Shown piece after piece: positions 27,789 to 37,262 of a stretch of 64,000 nt of DNA. Under the pieces are notes generated by a model that saw only the letters and a list, made by a program, of their open reading frames with translations, made no database searches and was not told the origin of the DNA. The DNA comes from Streptomyces sp. L-9-10 (GTDB taxonomy: Bacteria > Actinomycetota > Actinomycetes > Streptomycetales > Streptomycetaceae). The stretch lies in the NCBI RefSeq assembly GCF_004151105.1, contig NZ_PHRF01000035.1, forward strand, positions 186,001 through 250,000, read 5' to 3'. How positions within the stretch are numbered: the stretch's first letter is position 1; each line of letters starts with the position of its first letter. The translations under genes were made by a program, and so were the position numbers.

Positions 27789-28615
27789 CGGACGATCCGT
27801 TCCAGTGCGCTTTCGAGGTGCCGGGCGCTGTCCACCAGATCCCGGGTGTACGGGTGCCGGGGGCGCCGCACGATGTCGTCCACGCTGCCGGACTCGACGG
27901 CCGACCCGTCCTTGAGCACCAGGACGTGATCGGTGACGGACGAGACCACGGCCAGGTCGTGGCTGACGAACAGCAGCGCCATGTCCCGCTCGGCGACGAG
28001 CCCGTCCAGCAGCGCGAGCACCTCCGACTGGACGGTGACATCGAGGGCGGTGGTGGGCTCGTCCGCGATCAGCAGGGCCGGTTCGCAGGCCAGTGCCATG
28101 GCGAGCGCGACCCGCTGCCGCTGGCCGCCGGAGATCTCGTGCGGATAGGCGCGCGTGATCCGCTCGGGGTCGGGGAGCCGTACCTGATCGAGGGCGTCGG
28201 CCACGGCGCGGCGCAGCGCCGCTCCGCGCAGCCCGCGCCACCGGCGCAGCGGTTCGGCGAGCTGGCCGCCGATCCGCATCAGCGGGTCGAGCGCGGTGAG
28301 GGGCTCCTGGAAGACGGCGGTGGCGGCCCGGCCGCGCAGAGCCGTCAGCCGCTGCTCGGTCGCGCCGATGACTTCCGTACCCGGTGCGTCCGGGGCCGCC
28401 CTCAGGACGATGCTGCCCGAGGCGTTCATTCCGGAGGGCAGCAGGCCCAGCACGGCGAGCGCGGTGAGGGACTTGCCGGAGCCGGACTCGCCGACCAGCC
28501 CGAGCCGGGAGCCCGCGCCGACCGAGAACGTCAGGCCGGAGACCAGGGTCCGGCCCTGGCCGGTGCGGATCGTCAGTCCGTCGACGTCGAGCACCCGCGT
28601 ATCGCGCGCGTTCAT
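27785..28615 (-). CDS. Oligopeptide-type ABC transporter, ATP-binding protein (DppD-like)
   Basis: This 276-residue ATPase pairs with the downstream DppF-like subunit. It has Walker A GESGSGKSL, Q-loop VFQEPLTALDP, signature ISGGQRQR, Walker B LLIADEPTTALD and H-loop VSHDLA. The tail HPYTRDLVDSARHL is characteristic of peptide importers. Starts and stops overlap on both sides (ATGA), showing the genes are co-translated. No Fe-S cysteine tail, seen in some DppD proteins, is present. Confidence 0.9.
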
Positions 28616-29523
28616 CGGCTCCTCCGCCGGGTGGGGTCGAGGGTGTCGCGCAGTCCGTCGGCGATCAGATTGACGCCCACGACCAACATGACCAGCAGTA
28701 CTCCGGGGGCGATGACCCCGGTGGGTGCGGTGAACACGGTCGCCTGTGCTTCCTGGAGCATGCGCCCCCAGGACGCGTTCGGCGGCGGGGCGCCGAGCCC
28801 GAGGAACGACAGGCTCGCCTCGGCCATGACGGCGAGGCCGAACTGCTGGGCGAGGTTCACCACCAGGGTGGGCCAGATATTGGGCAGCACATGGCCGGTG
28901 ATGACGCGGGGCCAGGAGGTGCCCGAGGTGCGTGCCGCCGTGATGTAGTCCCGCGCCAGGACCCGTTTGACCAGGATCCGGGTCAGCCGGGCCACCACGG
29001 CCGTCATCGCGAGCCCGATGGCGAGAATCGCGGAGCTGAGCGAGGCGGAGCGGGCCGCCACCATCAGCATCGCCAGCAGCAGGGTGGGGAAGGCGATCAG
29101 GACGTCCAGCAGGGTGGACAGCGTGTCGTCGAGCCATCGGGTGGCGAAGCCCGCGGCGAGACCGAAGCAGACACCGAGCACCGTTCCGATCGCGAGGGCG
29201 CCGAGTCCGGCCTCCAGCGCGATGCGCGCGCCGGTCATCAGCTGGGTCAGCAGATCGCGGCCGAGCTTGTCGGTGCCGAGCAGATGCGGCAGTCCGGGCG
29301 CCGCGAGCCGGCCGCCCGTCGTGTCGTCGGGGGCGTACGGGACCCAGAACAGCGAGACCAGCGCGGTGACGACGATCAGTCCGAGCAGGACGCAGCCGGC
29401 CACCAGGGCCGGGGAGCGCCGGGTACGGGTGGCCGGCTTCGCGCTCTGCGCGGCGGGCACGGCCGCCGGGGTGAGGTCCGTGGCCTCGCCGGGGCCGGGG
29501 GTCGGACCGGTCCGCTCGCTCAT
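28612..29523 (-). CDS. Oligopeptide-type ABC transporter, permease (DppC-like)
   Basis: This 303-residue integral membrane subunit has an N-terminal Pro/Ala-rich cytoplasmic stretch of ~38 residues and then about six helices. The DppC hallmark HLLGTDKLGRDLLTQLM lies near residue 85, and the coupling EAA-type loop AARTSGTSWPRVITGHVLPN near residue 200 contacts the ATPases. The sequence is complete. It is sandwiched by ATGA overlaps with its partner permease and ATPase. Confidence 0.9.
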   Translation of the reverse strand: MSERTGPTPGPGEATDLTPAAVPAAQSAKPATRTRRSPALVAGCVLLGLIVVTALVSLFWVPYAPDDTTGGRLAAPGLPHLLGTDKLGRDLLTQLMTGARIALEAGLGALAIGTVLGVCFGLAAGFATRWLDDTLSTLLDVLIAFPTLLLAMLMVAARSASLSSAILAIGLAMTAVVARLTRILVKRVLARDYITAARTSGTSWPRVITGHVLPNIWPTLVVNLAQQFGLAVMAEASLSFLGLGAPPPNASWGRMLQEAQATVFTAPTGVIAPGVLLVMLVVGVNLIADGLRDTLDPTRRRSR

Positions 29524-30485
29524 CGTGTGCCTCCCGACAGTCGGCCGCGCAGCCGGGGATCGATCAGCCGCTGCGCGAGATCGCTGAGGAACCCGATGAC
29601 CAGGACCGCGAAGGTGCTCACGAAGAGGACCCCCTGGACCGTGGGGTAGTCGTGCTGGGCGACGGCCTGCGCGAGCAGGCTGCCCAGGCCCGGCAGCGCG
29701 AACACCGTCTCGACGACCACCGCCCCGAGCAGGGTGGTGGCGAGTTCGATCCCGAGGACGGAGACGACCGGCACCGCGCCGTTGCGCATGCCGTGCCGCC
29801 ACATCGCCCGGTTGAAGGACGAGCCCAGGGCCCTGGCCGTACGCAGATAGTCGCTGTCGAGGACATCCAGCGCGGCGGACCGTACGTACCGGATGAGGGA
29901 GGCCGACATCACCAGCGCGACGGTGATCACCGGCAGGGCCAGCGAGGTGAGCGCCTCCCCCGGGCGCGCCCAGCCGTCCTGCGGAAAGCCTCCGGCGGGC
30001 AGCACCCCGAGGCGCAGTGCGAAGACGGTGATGAGGATCATCCCGATCCAGAAGACCGGTACGGCGATGCCCAGTTGGGAGATCCCGCTGATCAGCGTCC
30101 CGTACCAGGTGGCCGACCGGTGGGCCGCGATGAAGCCGACGGGGACGGCGATCACCACGGCCAGCAGGAAGGAGAGCAGCGTCAGCGGGACGGTGACATC
30201 GAGCCGGGAGGTGATCTCCGGGCCCACCGGGAGCGTGCTGACGAACGAGTTCCCCAGGTCGAAGGTGGCGAGCTGGTGGAGCCAGGTGACGAACTGTTCC
30301 GGTACGGGGCGGTCCGAGCCGATCTCGTGGCGGGCGGCGGCGATCTGCTCCGGGGTGGCGCCGACCGAGAGCAGGGAGTTCGCCGGGTCGCCGGGGAGCA
30401 GCCGCAGCAGCAGGAAGAGCACCACGCTGGCCAGGAACAGCGAGCCGGCCAGGAAGGCCAGCCGTCGCAGCAGGTAGGAGATCAT
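29520..30485 (-). CDS. Oligopeptide-type ABC transporter, permease (DppB-like)
   Basis: This 321-residue integral membrane subunit starts with the DppB-type segment MISYLLRRLAFLAGSLFLAS. It contains the family string LLRLLPGDPAN, and has about six helices with the EAA loop TARALGSSFNRAMWRHGMRN near residue 210. The sequence appears intact. Its start is 139 nt downstream of the binding-protein gene, a larger gap than elsewhere in the operon, which may contain a processing or attenuation site; I see no obvious hairpin. Confidence 0.9.
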   Translation of the reverse strand: MISYLLRRLAFLAGSLFLASVVLFLLLRLLPGDPANSLLSVGATPEQIAAARHEIGSDRPVPEQFVTWLHQLATFDLGNSFVSTLPVGPEITSRLDVTVPLTLLSFLLAVVIAVPVGFIAAHRSATWYGTLISGISQLGIAVPVFWIGMILITVFALRLGVLPAGGFPQDGWARPGEALTSLALPVITVALVMSASLIRYVRSAALDVLDSDYLRTARALGSSFNRAMWRHGMRNGAVPVVSVLGIELATTLLGAVVVETVFALPGLGSLLAQAVAQHDYPTVQGVLFVSTFAVLVIGFLSDLAQRLIDPRLRGRLSGGTR

Positions 30486-30624
30486 CAGGCAGGGGGACCG
30501 ATCGACGGAAGTGGGGATTCCGCGATGCGGGCCCGGAGTGAGGCGGCCGGGCCCGCACGGCGGGGGCGGAGCGTCAGCTCACGTGGAGTGTCGGCTCCGG
30601 TGACCTTCGGCTCGGGCGGGAGCG

Positions 30625-32145
30625 TCAGCTCTTCTTGATGCCGTAGGCGTGGAACTGCGAGTTGAGACCGTTGAGCGGGTAGCCCGACAGCGTGGTGTTG
30701 GCCACCACGATCTGCGGATAGAGGTAGAGCCAGTCGCTCGCCGCGTCCTCGGCGATCTGCCGGTTGGCCTTCTTCAGCAGGGCCGTCTGCGCGTCGGTGG
30801 TGTCCGACTGCTCGGCCTGCTCCACCCACTCGGTGACCTGCTTGTTGTCGTAGCCCCAGTAGAAGTCCGGGTTGCCGTACCAGACGACGTCCCGGTCGTT
30901 GACATGCTCCTGGAGCGTGGCGCTGAAGTCGCGGTTCTTGTAGACCTTGGTGTACCACTCGTCCGGCGTGATGATGTTGATGTCGACCTTGATACCGACC
31001 TTGGCCAGTTCCGACTTGATGAAGGTGGCGGCCGTCGGGTGCGGGTCGTAGTTGGGGGTGTCGAGCGTGAAGCGGAAGCCCTTGGGATAGCCGGCCTCGG
31101 CGAGCTGCTTCCTGGCGAGCGTCACGTCGTACGGGTTGACCTTGGTGAGGTCCTCGTACCAGGGGTCGGTGGGCGGGACCATCGAGCCGATCAGTGTGCC
31201 GTGGTCGCCCCAGACCGACTGGAGCAGCTTCTTGTTGTCGATCGCGGAGCTGACGGCCTTGCGCACCTTGACGTTGTCGAACGGCTTGACCCGGTCGTTG
31301 AAGGCCAGCAGCAGCTTGGTGGTCGAGTTGCCGTCGTTGACCTTGTAGTTCGGGTTGTTCTTGAACTGGTCGAGGGCGTCCGGGCTCTGCTCGCTGGTCA
31401 CCACGTCCACGGCGTTGGTGAGCAGCGCGTTGTTGAGGGCGGTCGCGTCCTTGTAGTAGTGGAAGACAACCTTCGCGTTGGTCGCCGGCGTACCCCAGTA
31501 CCCCGGGAAGCGCGCCAGGCTCAGCGCGGAGCCCCGGGTCCACTTGTCCAGTGTGTAGGGGCCGGTGCCGTCCTCCGAGGTCTTGAGGTCCTTGGCCGCG
31601 GAGTTGACCACCCACACATAGCTGAGGTTGTAGACGAAGGAGATCGACTTGGACGAGAGGGTCACCTTGACGGTGGACGGGTCCGGGGTCGTGATCGACT
31701 TGACCATGTCGAAGCTGCTCTTGCGCGCCGACTGCGAGTTCTCTGCGCGGACCTTCTCGATGCTGTACTTCACATCGGCGGAGGTGAGCGCCTTGCCCGA
31801 GTGGAACGTCACGCCGTCGCGCAGGGTGAAGGTGTACGTGAGGCCGTCCGGGCTGACGGTGTAGTCCTCGGCGAGCCGCTTCTCGGTCCTGCCGCTGTCG
31901 GTGAGGGTGAACAGCCCCTCGTAGACATTGCCGTTGAGCGCCTCGGTCACGCCCTGGCCGCCGCCTCCGGTGTTGTCCAGATTCTGCGGTTCGTAGAGCG
32001 AGCCGATACCGACGGTCGCGTTCTTGTCGTACGGGCCGGAGGGTGAATCGCTCGTCTTGTTGTCGGTCCCGGAGCCGCAGGCGGTGAGGGCGAGGGACAG
32101 GGTGACCACCAGGGTGCCGCCGAGCAGCGGTACGGACTTTCTCAT
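30625..32145 (-). CDS. Peptide-type ABC transporter substrate-binding lipoprotein (SBP family 5)
   Basis: This 506-residue extracytoplasmic lipoprotein has the lipobox LTAC at residues ~20-23 after a short hydrophobic signal. The mature protein shows the family 5 pattern: NVYEGLFTLTDSG, the strand TYTFTLRDGVTFHSGKALTS, TGPYTLDKWTRGSALSL and KVRKAVSSAIDNKKL. Such proteins bind peptides, nickel chelates or glycosides; the ligand cannot be told here. It lies between the DUF1684 gene (79 nt upstream) and the permeases, all on one strand. A good AGGAGAAG precedes the ATG. Confidence 0.92.
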   Translation of the reverse strand: MRKSVPLLGGTLVVTLSLALTACGSGTDNKTSDSPSGPYDKNATVGIGSLYEPQNLDNTGGGGQGVTEALNGNVYEGLFTLTDSGRTEKRLAEDYTVSPDGLTYTFTLRDGVTFHSGKALTSADVKYSIEKVRAENSQSARKSSFDMVKSITTPDPSTVKVTLSSKSISFVYNLSYVWVVNSAAKDLKTSEDGTGPYTLDKWTRGSALSLARFPGYWGTPATNAKVVFHYYKDATALNNALLTNAVDVVTSEQSPDALDQFKNNPNYKVNDGNSTTKLLLAFNDRVKPFDNVKVRKAVSSAIDNKKLLQSVWGDHGTLIGSMVPPTDPWYEDLTKVNPYDVTLARKQLAEAGYPKGFRFTLDTPNYDPHPTAATFIKSELAKVGIKVDINIITPDEWYTKVYKNRDFSATLQEHVNDRDVVWYGNPDFYWGYDNKQVTEWVEQAEQSDTTDAQTALLKKANRQIAEDAASDWLYLYPQIVVANTTLSGYPLNGLNSQFHAYGIKKS

Positions 32146-32224
32146 GACTTCTTCTCCTGATCGACTGCCGGACGGGGTCCCCGGGGAGGGGTGGTGGGGT
32201 CCGGCCGTGGTGCCTCGGGTGTGC

Positions 32225-32950
32225 TCAGTTGACCGTGTAGCCGTCGCGGAAGACCGGAAGCTTCTCGCCCGCCTCGACGGGCAGGTGCAGCCGGTTCTGC
32301 CGCGGCGGCAGTGGACAGTTGTACTGAGCGGAGAATCCGCACGGCGGCACGAAGGCGTGGTTGAAGTCCAGTACGACCGTTTCGCCGCCCGGCTCGCGCG
32401 GGACGAACAGGAAGCGGCCGGCGCCGTAGGTGTCGCCGCCGTTCGTCGGGTCACCGAAGACCAGGAGGAGCGTCCCGTCGTCGTCGAAGGCCGACAGCGT
32501 GTAGTCCACACCGTCCAGTGTGACGTGGATATCGCCGGGGACAACCAGTTCGCGACTGCCTCCGCTGTCGCGCATGTGCTCGAACGGCACCCGGCGGTCG
32601 GTGGATACCGGGGTGAAGGTGGCCTCGATCACCCAGTCCGGATGGAAGGGATATGAGGCGATATGCGAGAAATGCCGGACGGCCGGAGCGTCCGCGTCCC
32701 AGAAGCGCAGCGCCTCTTCCGGTTCCCCGGTATGGAGGTTGGTCCGCCGGACGGTGGTGACGGTCACACCGTCCGGGACCACGGTCCTGGCGCGTTCCTC
32801 GGCGGCGTCCACTCCGGGATCCAGCCACCGGGTCTCCACCAGCGCCAAGTTGCCGACGGGGCCGGTCACGGCGGTCCGCCGCGCGGCGCGCCAGGCCTCC
32901 AGCGCCGCCTCGGCCTCCTGGGCCTCCTGAGAACGCGTATGCAGGGACAT
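32225..32950 (-). CDS. DUF1684 family protein
   Basis: This 241-residue soluble protein of the DUF1684 family has recognisable segments LRFWDADAPAVRHF, SYPFHPDWVIEA and the diagnostic C-terminal run DFNHAFVPPCGFSAQYNCPLPP, which includes paired cysteines and a conserved His. The biochemical role of the family is not known to me. It has no signal peptide when started at ATG 32950 (MSLHTR). As the first gene of the peptide-type ABC operon it may process the imported compound, but this is inference from position. The divergent TIGR03086 gene starts 181 nt away. Confidence 0.8.
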   Translation of the reverse strand: MSLHTRSQEAQEAEAALEAWRAARRTAVTGPVGNLALVETRWLDPGVDAAEERARTVVPDGVTVTTVRRTNLHTGEPEEALRFWDADAPAVRHFSHIASYPFHPDWVIEATFTPVSTDRRVPFEHMRDSGGSRELVVPGDIHVTLDGVDYTLSAFDDDGTLLLVFGDPTNGGDTYGAGRFLFVPREPGGETVVLDFNHAFVPPCGFSAQYNCPLPPRQNRLHLPVEAGEKLPVFRDGYTVN

Positions 32951-33131
32951 GCGGGACTCGCTCCGGTCTGACGGAAGGGTTCGATCCCGCGCGGCATCGC
33001 TGTGGGGTCTGGAACGACTGGATCGTACATACATAGGGTTATTTCCAGCCATGATTGACCATCCTTCGAGACAGGACGTCTCGAAGTGCTCCGCGGCGAT
33101 GAGTTTCGGCGGCCGGGCCGGTCTCCCTCAT

Positions 33132-33788
33132 ATGGACACTCAGACAGAGATGGAGCCGTTCGACCTGGGGCCCGCGTGCCGCGAGGTCGCGCGGTTGCTG
33201 GGCGGTATCAAGGATGATCAGCTCTCCGGCCCGACACCCTGCCCCGACTACGCGGTACGCGAGGTGCTGGCGCATCTCGTCGGGCTGACGGTGGCGTTCC
33301 GCGACGCCGCGGCGAAGACGTCGGGGCCGACGACCGACACACCGCCGGACGCGGCCCTGCCCGTACTGCCGGACGACTGGCGCGAGGTGCTGCCCCGGCA
33401 GCTGGACGAGCTGGCCGAGTCCTGGCGTTCGCCCGCCGCATGGGAGGGCGCGACCCGGATCGGCGGGGTCGATCTTCCGGGTGCCGTGGCCGGGCTGGTG
33501 GCACTCAACGAAGTACAGATCCACGGCTGGGACCTGGCGCGGAGCACGGGGCAGCCGTACGCCCCCGCCGAGGCGTCGCTCCGGGCGTCGTTCGCGATGC
33601 TGACCCCGCCCGCGGTGGCCGGATCCGGCGGGCCCGGCGGAACCGACGCGGGCGACGCGGGCGACGACTCGGGCCAGGCTCCGGACGGGGTGTTCGGGCC
33701 GCCGGTCGACGTTCCCGAGGACGCCCCGCTGCTGGACCGGGTGGTCGGCCTGACCGGTCGCCGCCCCGACTGGCGGCCCGGGGAGTGA
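33132..33788 (+). CDS. TIGR03086 family, DinB/maleylpyruvate isomerase-like metal-binding protein
   Basis: This 218-residue protein has an N-terminal four-helix DinB-like domain of the mycothiol-dependent maleylpyruvate isomerase type. Likely metal ligands are His in VLAHLVGLT and His in EVQIHGWDLAR, with the following Asp. PCPDYAVREVLAHL is the usual family start. The last ~60 residues are Gly/Asp-rich and then form a small conserved tail (DVPEDAPLLDRVVGLTGR). The family may use mycothiol as a cofactor, but no substrate is evident. ATG 33132 follows a stretch with no strong Shine-Dalgarno; an upstream ATG in frame at 33051 is less likely. Confidence 0.75.
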   Translation: MDTQTEMEPFDLGPACREVARLLGGIKDDQLSGPTPCPDYAVREVLAHLVGLTVAFRDAAAKTSGPTTDTPPDAALPVLPDDWREVLPRQLDELAESWRSPAAWEGATRIGGVDLPGAVAGLVALNEVQIHGWDLARSTGQPYAPAEASLRASFAMLTPPAVAGSGGPGGTDAGDAGDDSGQAPDGVFGPPVDVPEDAPLLDRVVGLTGRRPDWRPGE

Positions 33789-33879
33789 GCCGGGGCCGGC
33801 CGCCCGAGGGTCCGGGGGGGCTCTGCGGTCGGCCGGCCCGGAAGCGACGCCCTGGTCATCGGCGGGCCTCCGAGTGCGG

Positions 33880-36102
33880 TCAGTCGGTGGCCGGGGCGTC
33901 GGTGCGCCGGGAGGCGGTCGCGGTGCGCAGCAGTGCGCGGGCCTTCTCCTGGAAGCGCGCGTCCGAGGAGACCACGTCCGGTTCCGAGCCCGTGCACCAC
34001 ACCCGGTGGTCCCGTTCCGCCAGGCGCGCCAGCCGGTGGAGTTCGGGCTCCGTCAGGGATTCGGGGCCGAGGGCCGCGAGCGCTTCCAGGGCGCCCATCG
34101 GGTCCGCGTCGCGCTCGGCGCAGCGCAGCAGCGTGTCCGCGAGACGCACGCGGTGGGCGTGGTCCGCGTGGTGGGCACAGTCCGCCCGGTGGTGCGTGAC
34201 GGCTCCGGTGGCGAGCAGGGCCCGAGCCATCGCCGGGGCCCGTTCGGGATCGGCCAGGCCCCGTTCCAGTGCGGGACGGAGCGCCGCCGCGGCCGGGCCG
34301 AGGCGGGCGGCGGCGCGGGCGGCGTTCACGGCTGTCCAGCGCATCCACTCGGTGTCCGTCGCCTCCAGGACGGCCGCGATCACCGGCAGCGCTTCCCCGG
34401 GATCACCGGTCACCCTCCACAGGGCCAGGGCGATGTCCAGGTCGGTGTCCAGGCGCGGCGCCGTCAGGCGATCGCCGTCCGTGCTGAGCGCCGCCCGCAG
34501 CCGCGGGACCAGTACGGCGGCGTCCTCGCCGAGATCGGCCGTGGCACGGGCGGCCTGCCGTACGCGATGGGTGTCGTCCGCGGCGAGTTCCGCGGCGAGG
34601 ACGGTCAGCAGCGGTTCCGTGCCGCCGGTGACGGAGTCGCCGGCGAGGGAATGGAGCGCACGCGCGGCGGCGAACCGGCCCTGCTCGGGCCCCGATACGG
34701 CGGCCTCCGCCAGCGGTACGACGGCCCGCCCGGGGTCGACGGCCGCCAGCGCGGCGGGCACGAACACGGGGAACCTGCCCAGCGACGCGGCCAGTTCGGG
34801 GAAGGCGGGCGCGGCCCGCGCGCCCCAGGAGGCGAGCAGCCGGACGAGATGGATCGGCTCGTTCCCGTCGAGCTCCGGCGCGGTCAGCCTGGCCCTGGCG
34901 GCGGCCAGCAACTCCGGGTGGTACGGGAACGGCCCGTCGAGCCGGTCGTAGGGAAAGCCGCAGGCGGCCCCGAGGGCCGCGGGGCGCTCGGGCAGATCAC
35001 GCGCGAGCAGCGGGGCGGCCAGCTCCGGGGCCACGCCGACCAGGGCCTTGAGCGCGCGGTCCGCCAGGCCCCGGGCAGGGCCCGCGTCGCCGCCGCCGGA
35101 CGCGAGCGCCGCCAGCGCGGGCGCCGCGGCGGCGGCGTGCGGTCCGAGCTTGTCCAGGGCGCTGAGGGCGGGCCGCGCGGAGACCGGGTCGTCCAGCAGC
35201 GCGATCAGCGGGCTCGCGAGCCGGGCCGGGGCGCTCCGTGAGGCCAGGCACGCCTGTTCCGTCGCCCACAGGGCCTCCGCGCGGATGTCGTCGTCGGGGA
35301 CGCGCAGCGCGAAGTCGAGCAGCGCGAACGCGGACTCGCGGTCCTCGGCGGTGTCGCGCTCCAGCAGTGCCTCGATGATGCGGTGGAGCGGTTCCGTCGT
35401 CTCCAGATCGAGGCGGCCGGCGACCAGTGGGTCGGCCGGCAGCAGGGACAGCACCGCCCGGTGGTGCGTCCCGGTCCAGGGCAGTCCCAGGTCCAGGGAG
35501 CCCAGGACCGCGGCGATCCGCAGCTCCGCCGGCTCCCCCGCCTCCAGCCCGGCGGTGACCATGGCCGCCGCCGGACCCGTGGGGTCGAGCAGCACCGCCC
35601 CGGCGAGCAACTCGGCCCGTACGAGGGGTTCTTCCTCCCGCTCCCAGCACCGCAGCAGCACCGGGAGAACCGGTGCCGTGGCACCTGTGCGCGACGCCGC
35701 CCAGACCGCCGCCTGCCGCACCGCCGGGTCCTCCGCGTCGACCAGCGGCAGGATCAGGGGCAGTTGGCCGGTGACGGCGGCCTGGCACTCGCCGGGCGGC
35801 GTGCCGTCGTAGACGCCCTCGCTCTCGGCTATCCCTCCGAGCAGGACCAGCAGGTCCCCGGCCCGTACCCCTGCGGCGGCCAGCCCGGCGAGATACGGCA
35901 CGGCCCGCGCGGACGCCTCGTACACCGATCCCTGGTGGAGGATGCTGCTGTACAGCTCGCCCAGGGCCTCCGCCGCCTCTTCCTCGTCCGCGCCCGCCAG
36001 CGCCCGCAGCTGTTCGGGCAGGTCTTCGGCGCTGCCGTACGCGTGCTCCAGTTCCGCCCACGGCTGGGCGTCGAGATCGGCTAATACCTGTACGAGATCC
36101 AT
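33880..36102 (-). CDS. HEAT-repeat protein
   Basis: This 740-residue Ala/Leu-rich protein appears to be built almost wholly from HEAT-type helical repeats of ~30-45 residues (for example EDPAVRQAAVWAASRTG, EPLVRAELLAGAVLL, DTHRVRQAARATADLGED and DTEWMRWTAVNAARAAARLG). Such solenoids bind other proteins. Related streptomycete proteins are usually annotated only as HEAT-repeat proteins. No catalytic motif, signal peptide or membrane segment is visible. ATG 36102 (MDLVQVLADL) is selected because the further upstream in-frame extension is Arg/Pro-rich and reaches into the chitosanase promoter. It is divergent from that gene. Confidence 0.8.
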   Translation of the reverse strand: MDLVQVLADLDAQPWAELEHAYGSAEDLPEQLRALAGADEEEAAEALGELYSSILHQGSVYEASARAVPYLAGLAAAGVRAGDLLVLLGGIAESEGVYDGTPPGECQAAVTGQLPLILPLVDAEDPAVRQAAVWAASRTGATAPVLPVLLRCWEREEEPLVRAELLAGAVLLDPTGPAAAMVTAGLEAGEPAELRIAAVLGSLDLGLPWTGTHHRAVLSLLPADPLVAGRLDLETTEPLHRIIEALLERDTAEDRESAFALLDFALRVPDDDIRAEALWATEQACLASRSAPARLASPLIALLDDPVSARPALSALDKLGPHAAAAAPALAALASGGGDAGPARGLADRALKALVGVAPELAAPLLARDLPERPAALGAACGFPYDRLDGPFPYHPELLAAARARLTAPELDGNEPIHLVRLLASWGARAAPAFPELAASLGRFPVFVPAALAAVDPGRAVVPLAEAAVSGPEQGRFAAARALHSLAGDSVTGGTEPLLTVLAAELAADDTHRVRQAARATADLGEDAAVLVPRLRAALSTDGDRLTAPRLDTDLDIALALWRVTGDPGEALPVIAAVLEATDTEWMRWTAVNAARAAARLGPAAAALRPALERGLADPERAPAMARALLATGAVTHHRADCAHHADHAHRVRLADTLLRCAERDADPMGALEALAALGPESLTEPELHRLARLAERDHRVWCTGSEPDVVSSDARFQEKARALLRTATASRRTDAPATD

Positions 36103-36247
36103 GGCCGGAATGCTGCCACGGGGGTCTGACAACGGCCTCCGGCCGGTGCTGCCCCGCAGTGCGCCACCGGGGACGGTATCGCCCCAAGTGACCGGCCCAC
36201 ACTCCTTCTTCACAGGCGGACGGGTATACGGCACCCCCTGGCTTTGG

Positions 36248-36262
36248 TAGGAAAGCTTCCTA
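36248..36262. promoter_or_regulatory. CsnR-like palindromic operator upstream of chitosanase
   Basis: TAGGAAAGCTTCCTA has 6-bp inverted arms around AGC. Chitosanase genes of streptomycetes are known to be controlled by the ROK repressor CsnR through a palindrome of the AGGAAA-TTTCCT type; this site resembles it and lies 49 nt before the GTG start. No CsnR gene is in the window. Confidence 0.65.
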
Positions 36263-36310
36263 ACAGATACGCCCGCAGGAACTCTCCCCACTTCCCACCC
36301 TGGAGGTCAG

Positions 36311-37174
36311 GTGCCCACCCCCCGCATTCGCACCGTTCTGCTCGCGCTGACGCTGGTCGCGGTCCCCACCGCGTCCGTGGCCCACGCGGCAGCGGAGCCC
36401 CCCGCCGCCTCACCCGCAGCCGCCCCTGCCACCTCACCTGTCTTCGGCAGCGCCGTGGCGGCGGCCACCGGACTCGACGACCCGGCGAAGAAGGACATCG
36501 CCATGCGGATCGTCTCCAGCGCGGAGAACTCCTCGCTGGACTGGAAGGCGCAGTACGGCTACATCGAGGACATTGGCGACGGCCGCGGCTACACCGCGGG
36601 CATCATCGGATTCTGTTCCGGCACCGGCGACATGCTGGATCTCGTCGAGCTGTACACCCAGCGCAAGCCCGGCAACCCGCTCGCCGCCTACCTGCCCGCC
36701 CTGCGGGAGGTCGACGGCACCGACTCGCACGACGGTCTCGACCCGGGGTTCACCGCCGCCTGGAAGCAGGCGGCCAAGGACTCCGCGTTCAAGACCGCGC
36801 AGAACGACGAACGCGACCGGGTCTACTTCAACCCGGCCGTGAACCGGGGCAAGCAGGACGGCCTGGGCACGCTCGGGCAGTTCGCGTACTACGACGCCAT
36901 CGTGATGCACGGCGACGGCGGCGACAGCACCAGCTTCGGCAACATCCGCAAGCGCGCGCTGGCCAAGGCGAAGACCCCGGCCCAGGGCGGTAACCAGACG
37001 ACGTATCTGCACGCCTTCCTCGACGCCCGCGTCTGGGCGATGAAGCAGGAGGAGGCCCACGAGGACACCAGCCGGGTGGACACCGCGCAGCGCGTGTTCC
37101 TCGACAAGGGCAATCTGAACCTGGACCCGCCGCTCGACTGGAAGGTGTACGGCGACAGCTTCCACATCGGCTGA
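36311..37174 (+). CDS. csn: GH46 chitosanase, secreted
   Basis: This 287-residue exported endo-chitosanase hydrolyses beta-1,4 linkages of chitosan outside the cell. Residues 1-28 are a signal peptide ending AHAAA; an Ala/Pro linker runs to ~45. In the GH46 catalytic domain the general acid is E72 (SSAENSSLDWK) and the general base D90 (IGDGRGYTAG). Their 18-residue separation equals that of E22 and D40 in the Streptomyces sp. N174 enzyme. The C-terminal DWKVYGDSFHIG is also typical. The GTG start follows GGAGG. A CsnR-like operator lies upstream and a strong hairpin terminator follows. Confidence 0.95.
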   Translation: MPTPRIRTVLLALTLVAVPTASVAHAAAEPPAASPAAAPATSPVFGSAVAAATGLDDPAKKDIAMRIVSSAENSSLDWKAQYGYIEDIGDGRGYTAGIIGFCSGTGDMLDLVELYTQRKPGNPLAAYLPALREVDGTDSHDGLDPGFTAAWKQAAKDSAFKTAQNDERDRVYFNPAVNRGKQDGLGTLGQFAYYDAIVMHGDGGDSTSFGNIRKRALAKAKTPAQGGNQTTYLHAFLDARVWAMKQEEAHEDTSRVDTAQRVFLDKGNLNLDPPLDWKVYGDSFHIG

Positions 37175-37213
37175 CGAATCGTCAGGTCAGATTCTGTCTC
37201 TTGTCGGGCCGGC

Positions 37214-37256
37214 GCGGCGGGTACGGAACCGGGTCCACCGGCTCCGTACCCGCCGC
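37214..37256. terminator. Bidirectional hairpin between chitosanase and NCS2 permease genes
   Basis: The perfect 14-bp arms GCGGCGGGTACGGA (37214-37227) and TCCGTACCCGCCGC (37243-37256) enclose a 15-nt loop. They lie between convergent genes and end 6 nt before the permease stop. There is no T-run, as usual for streptomycete terminators. Confidence 0.8.
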
Positions 37257-37262
37257 CCGCGT

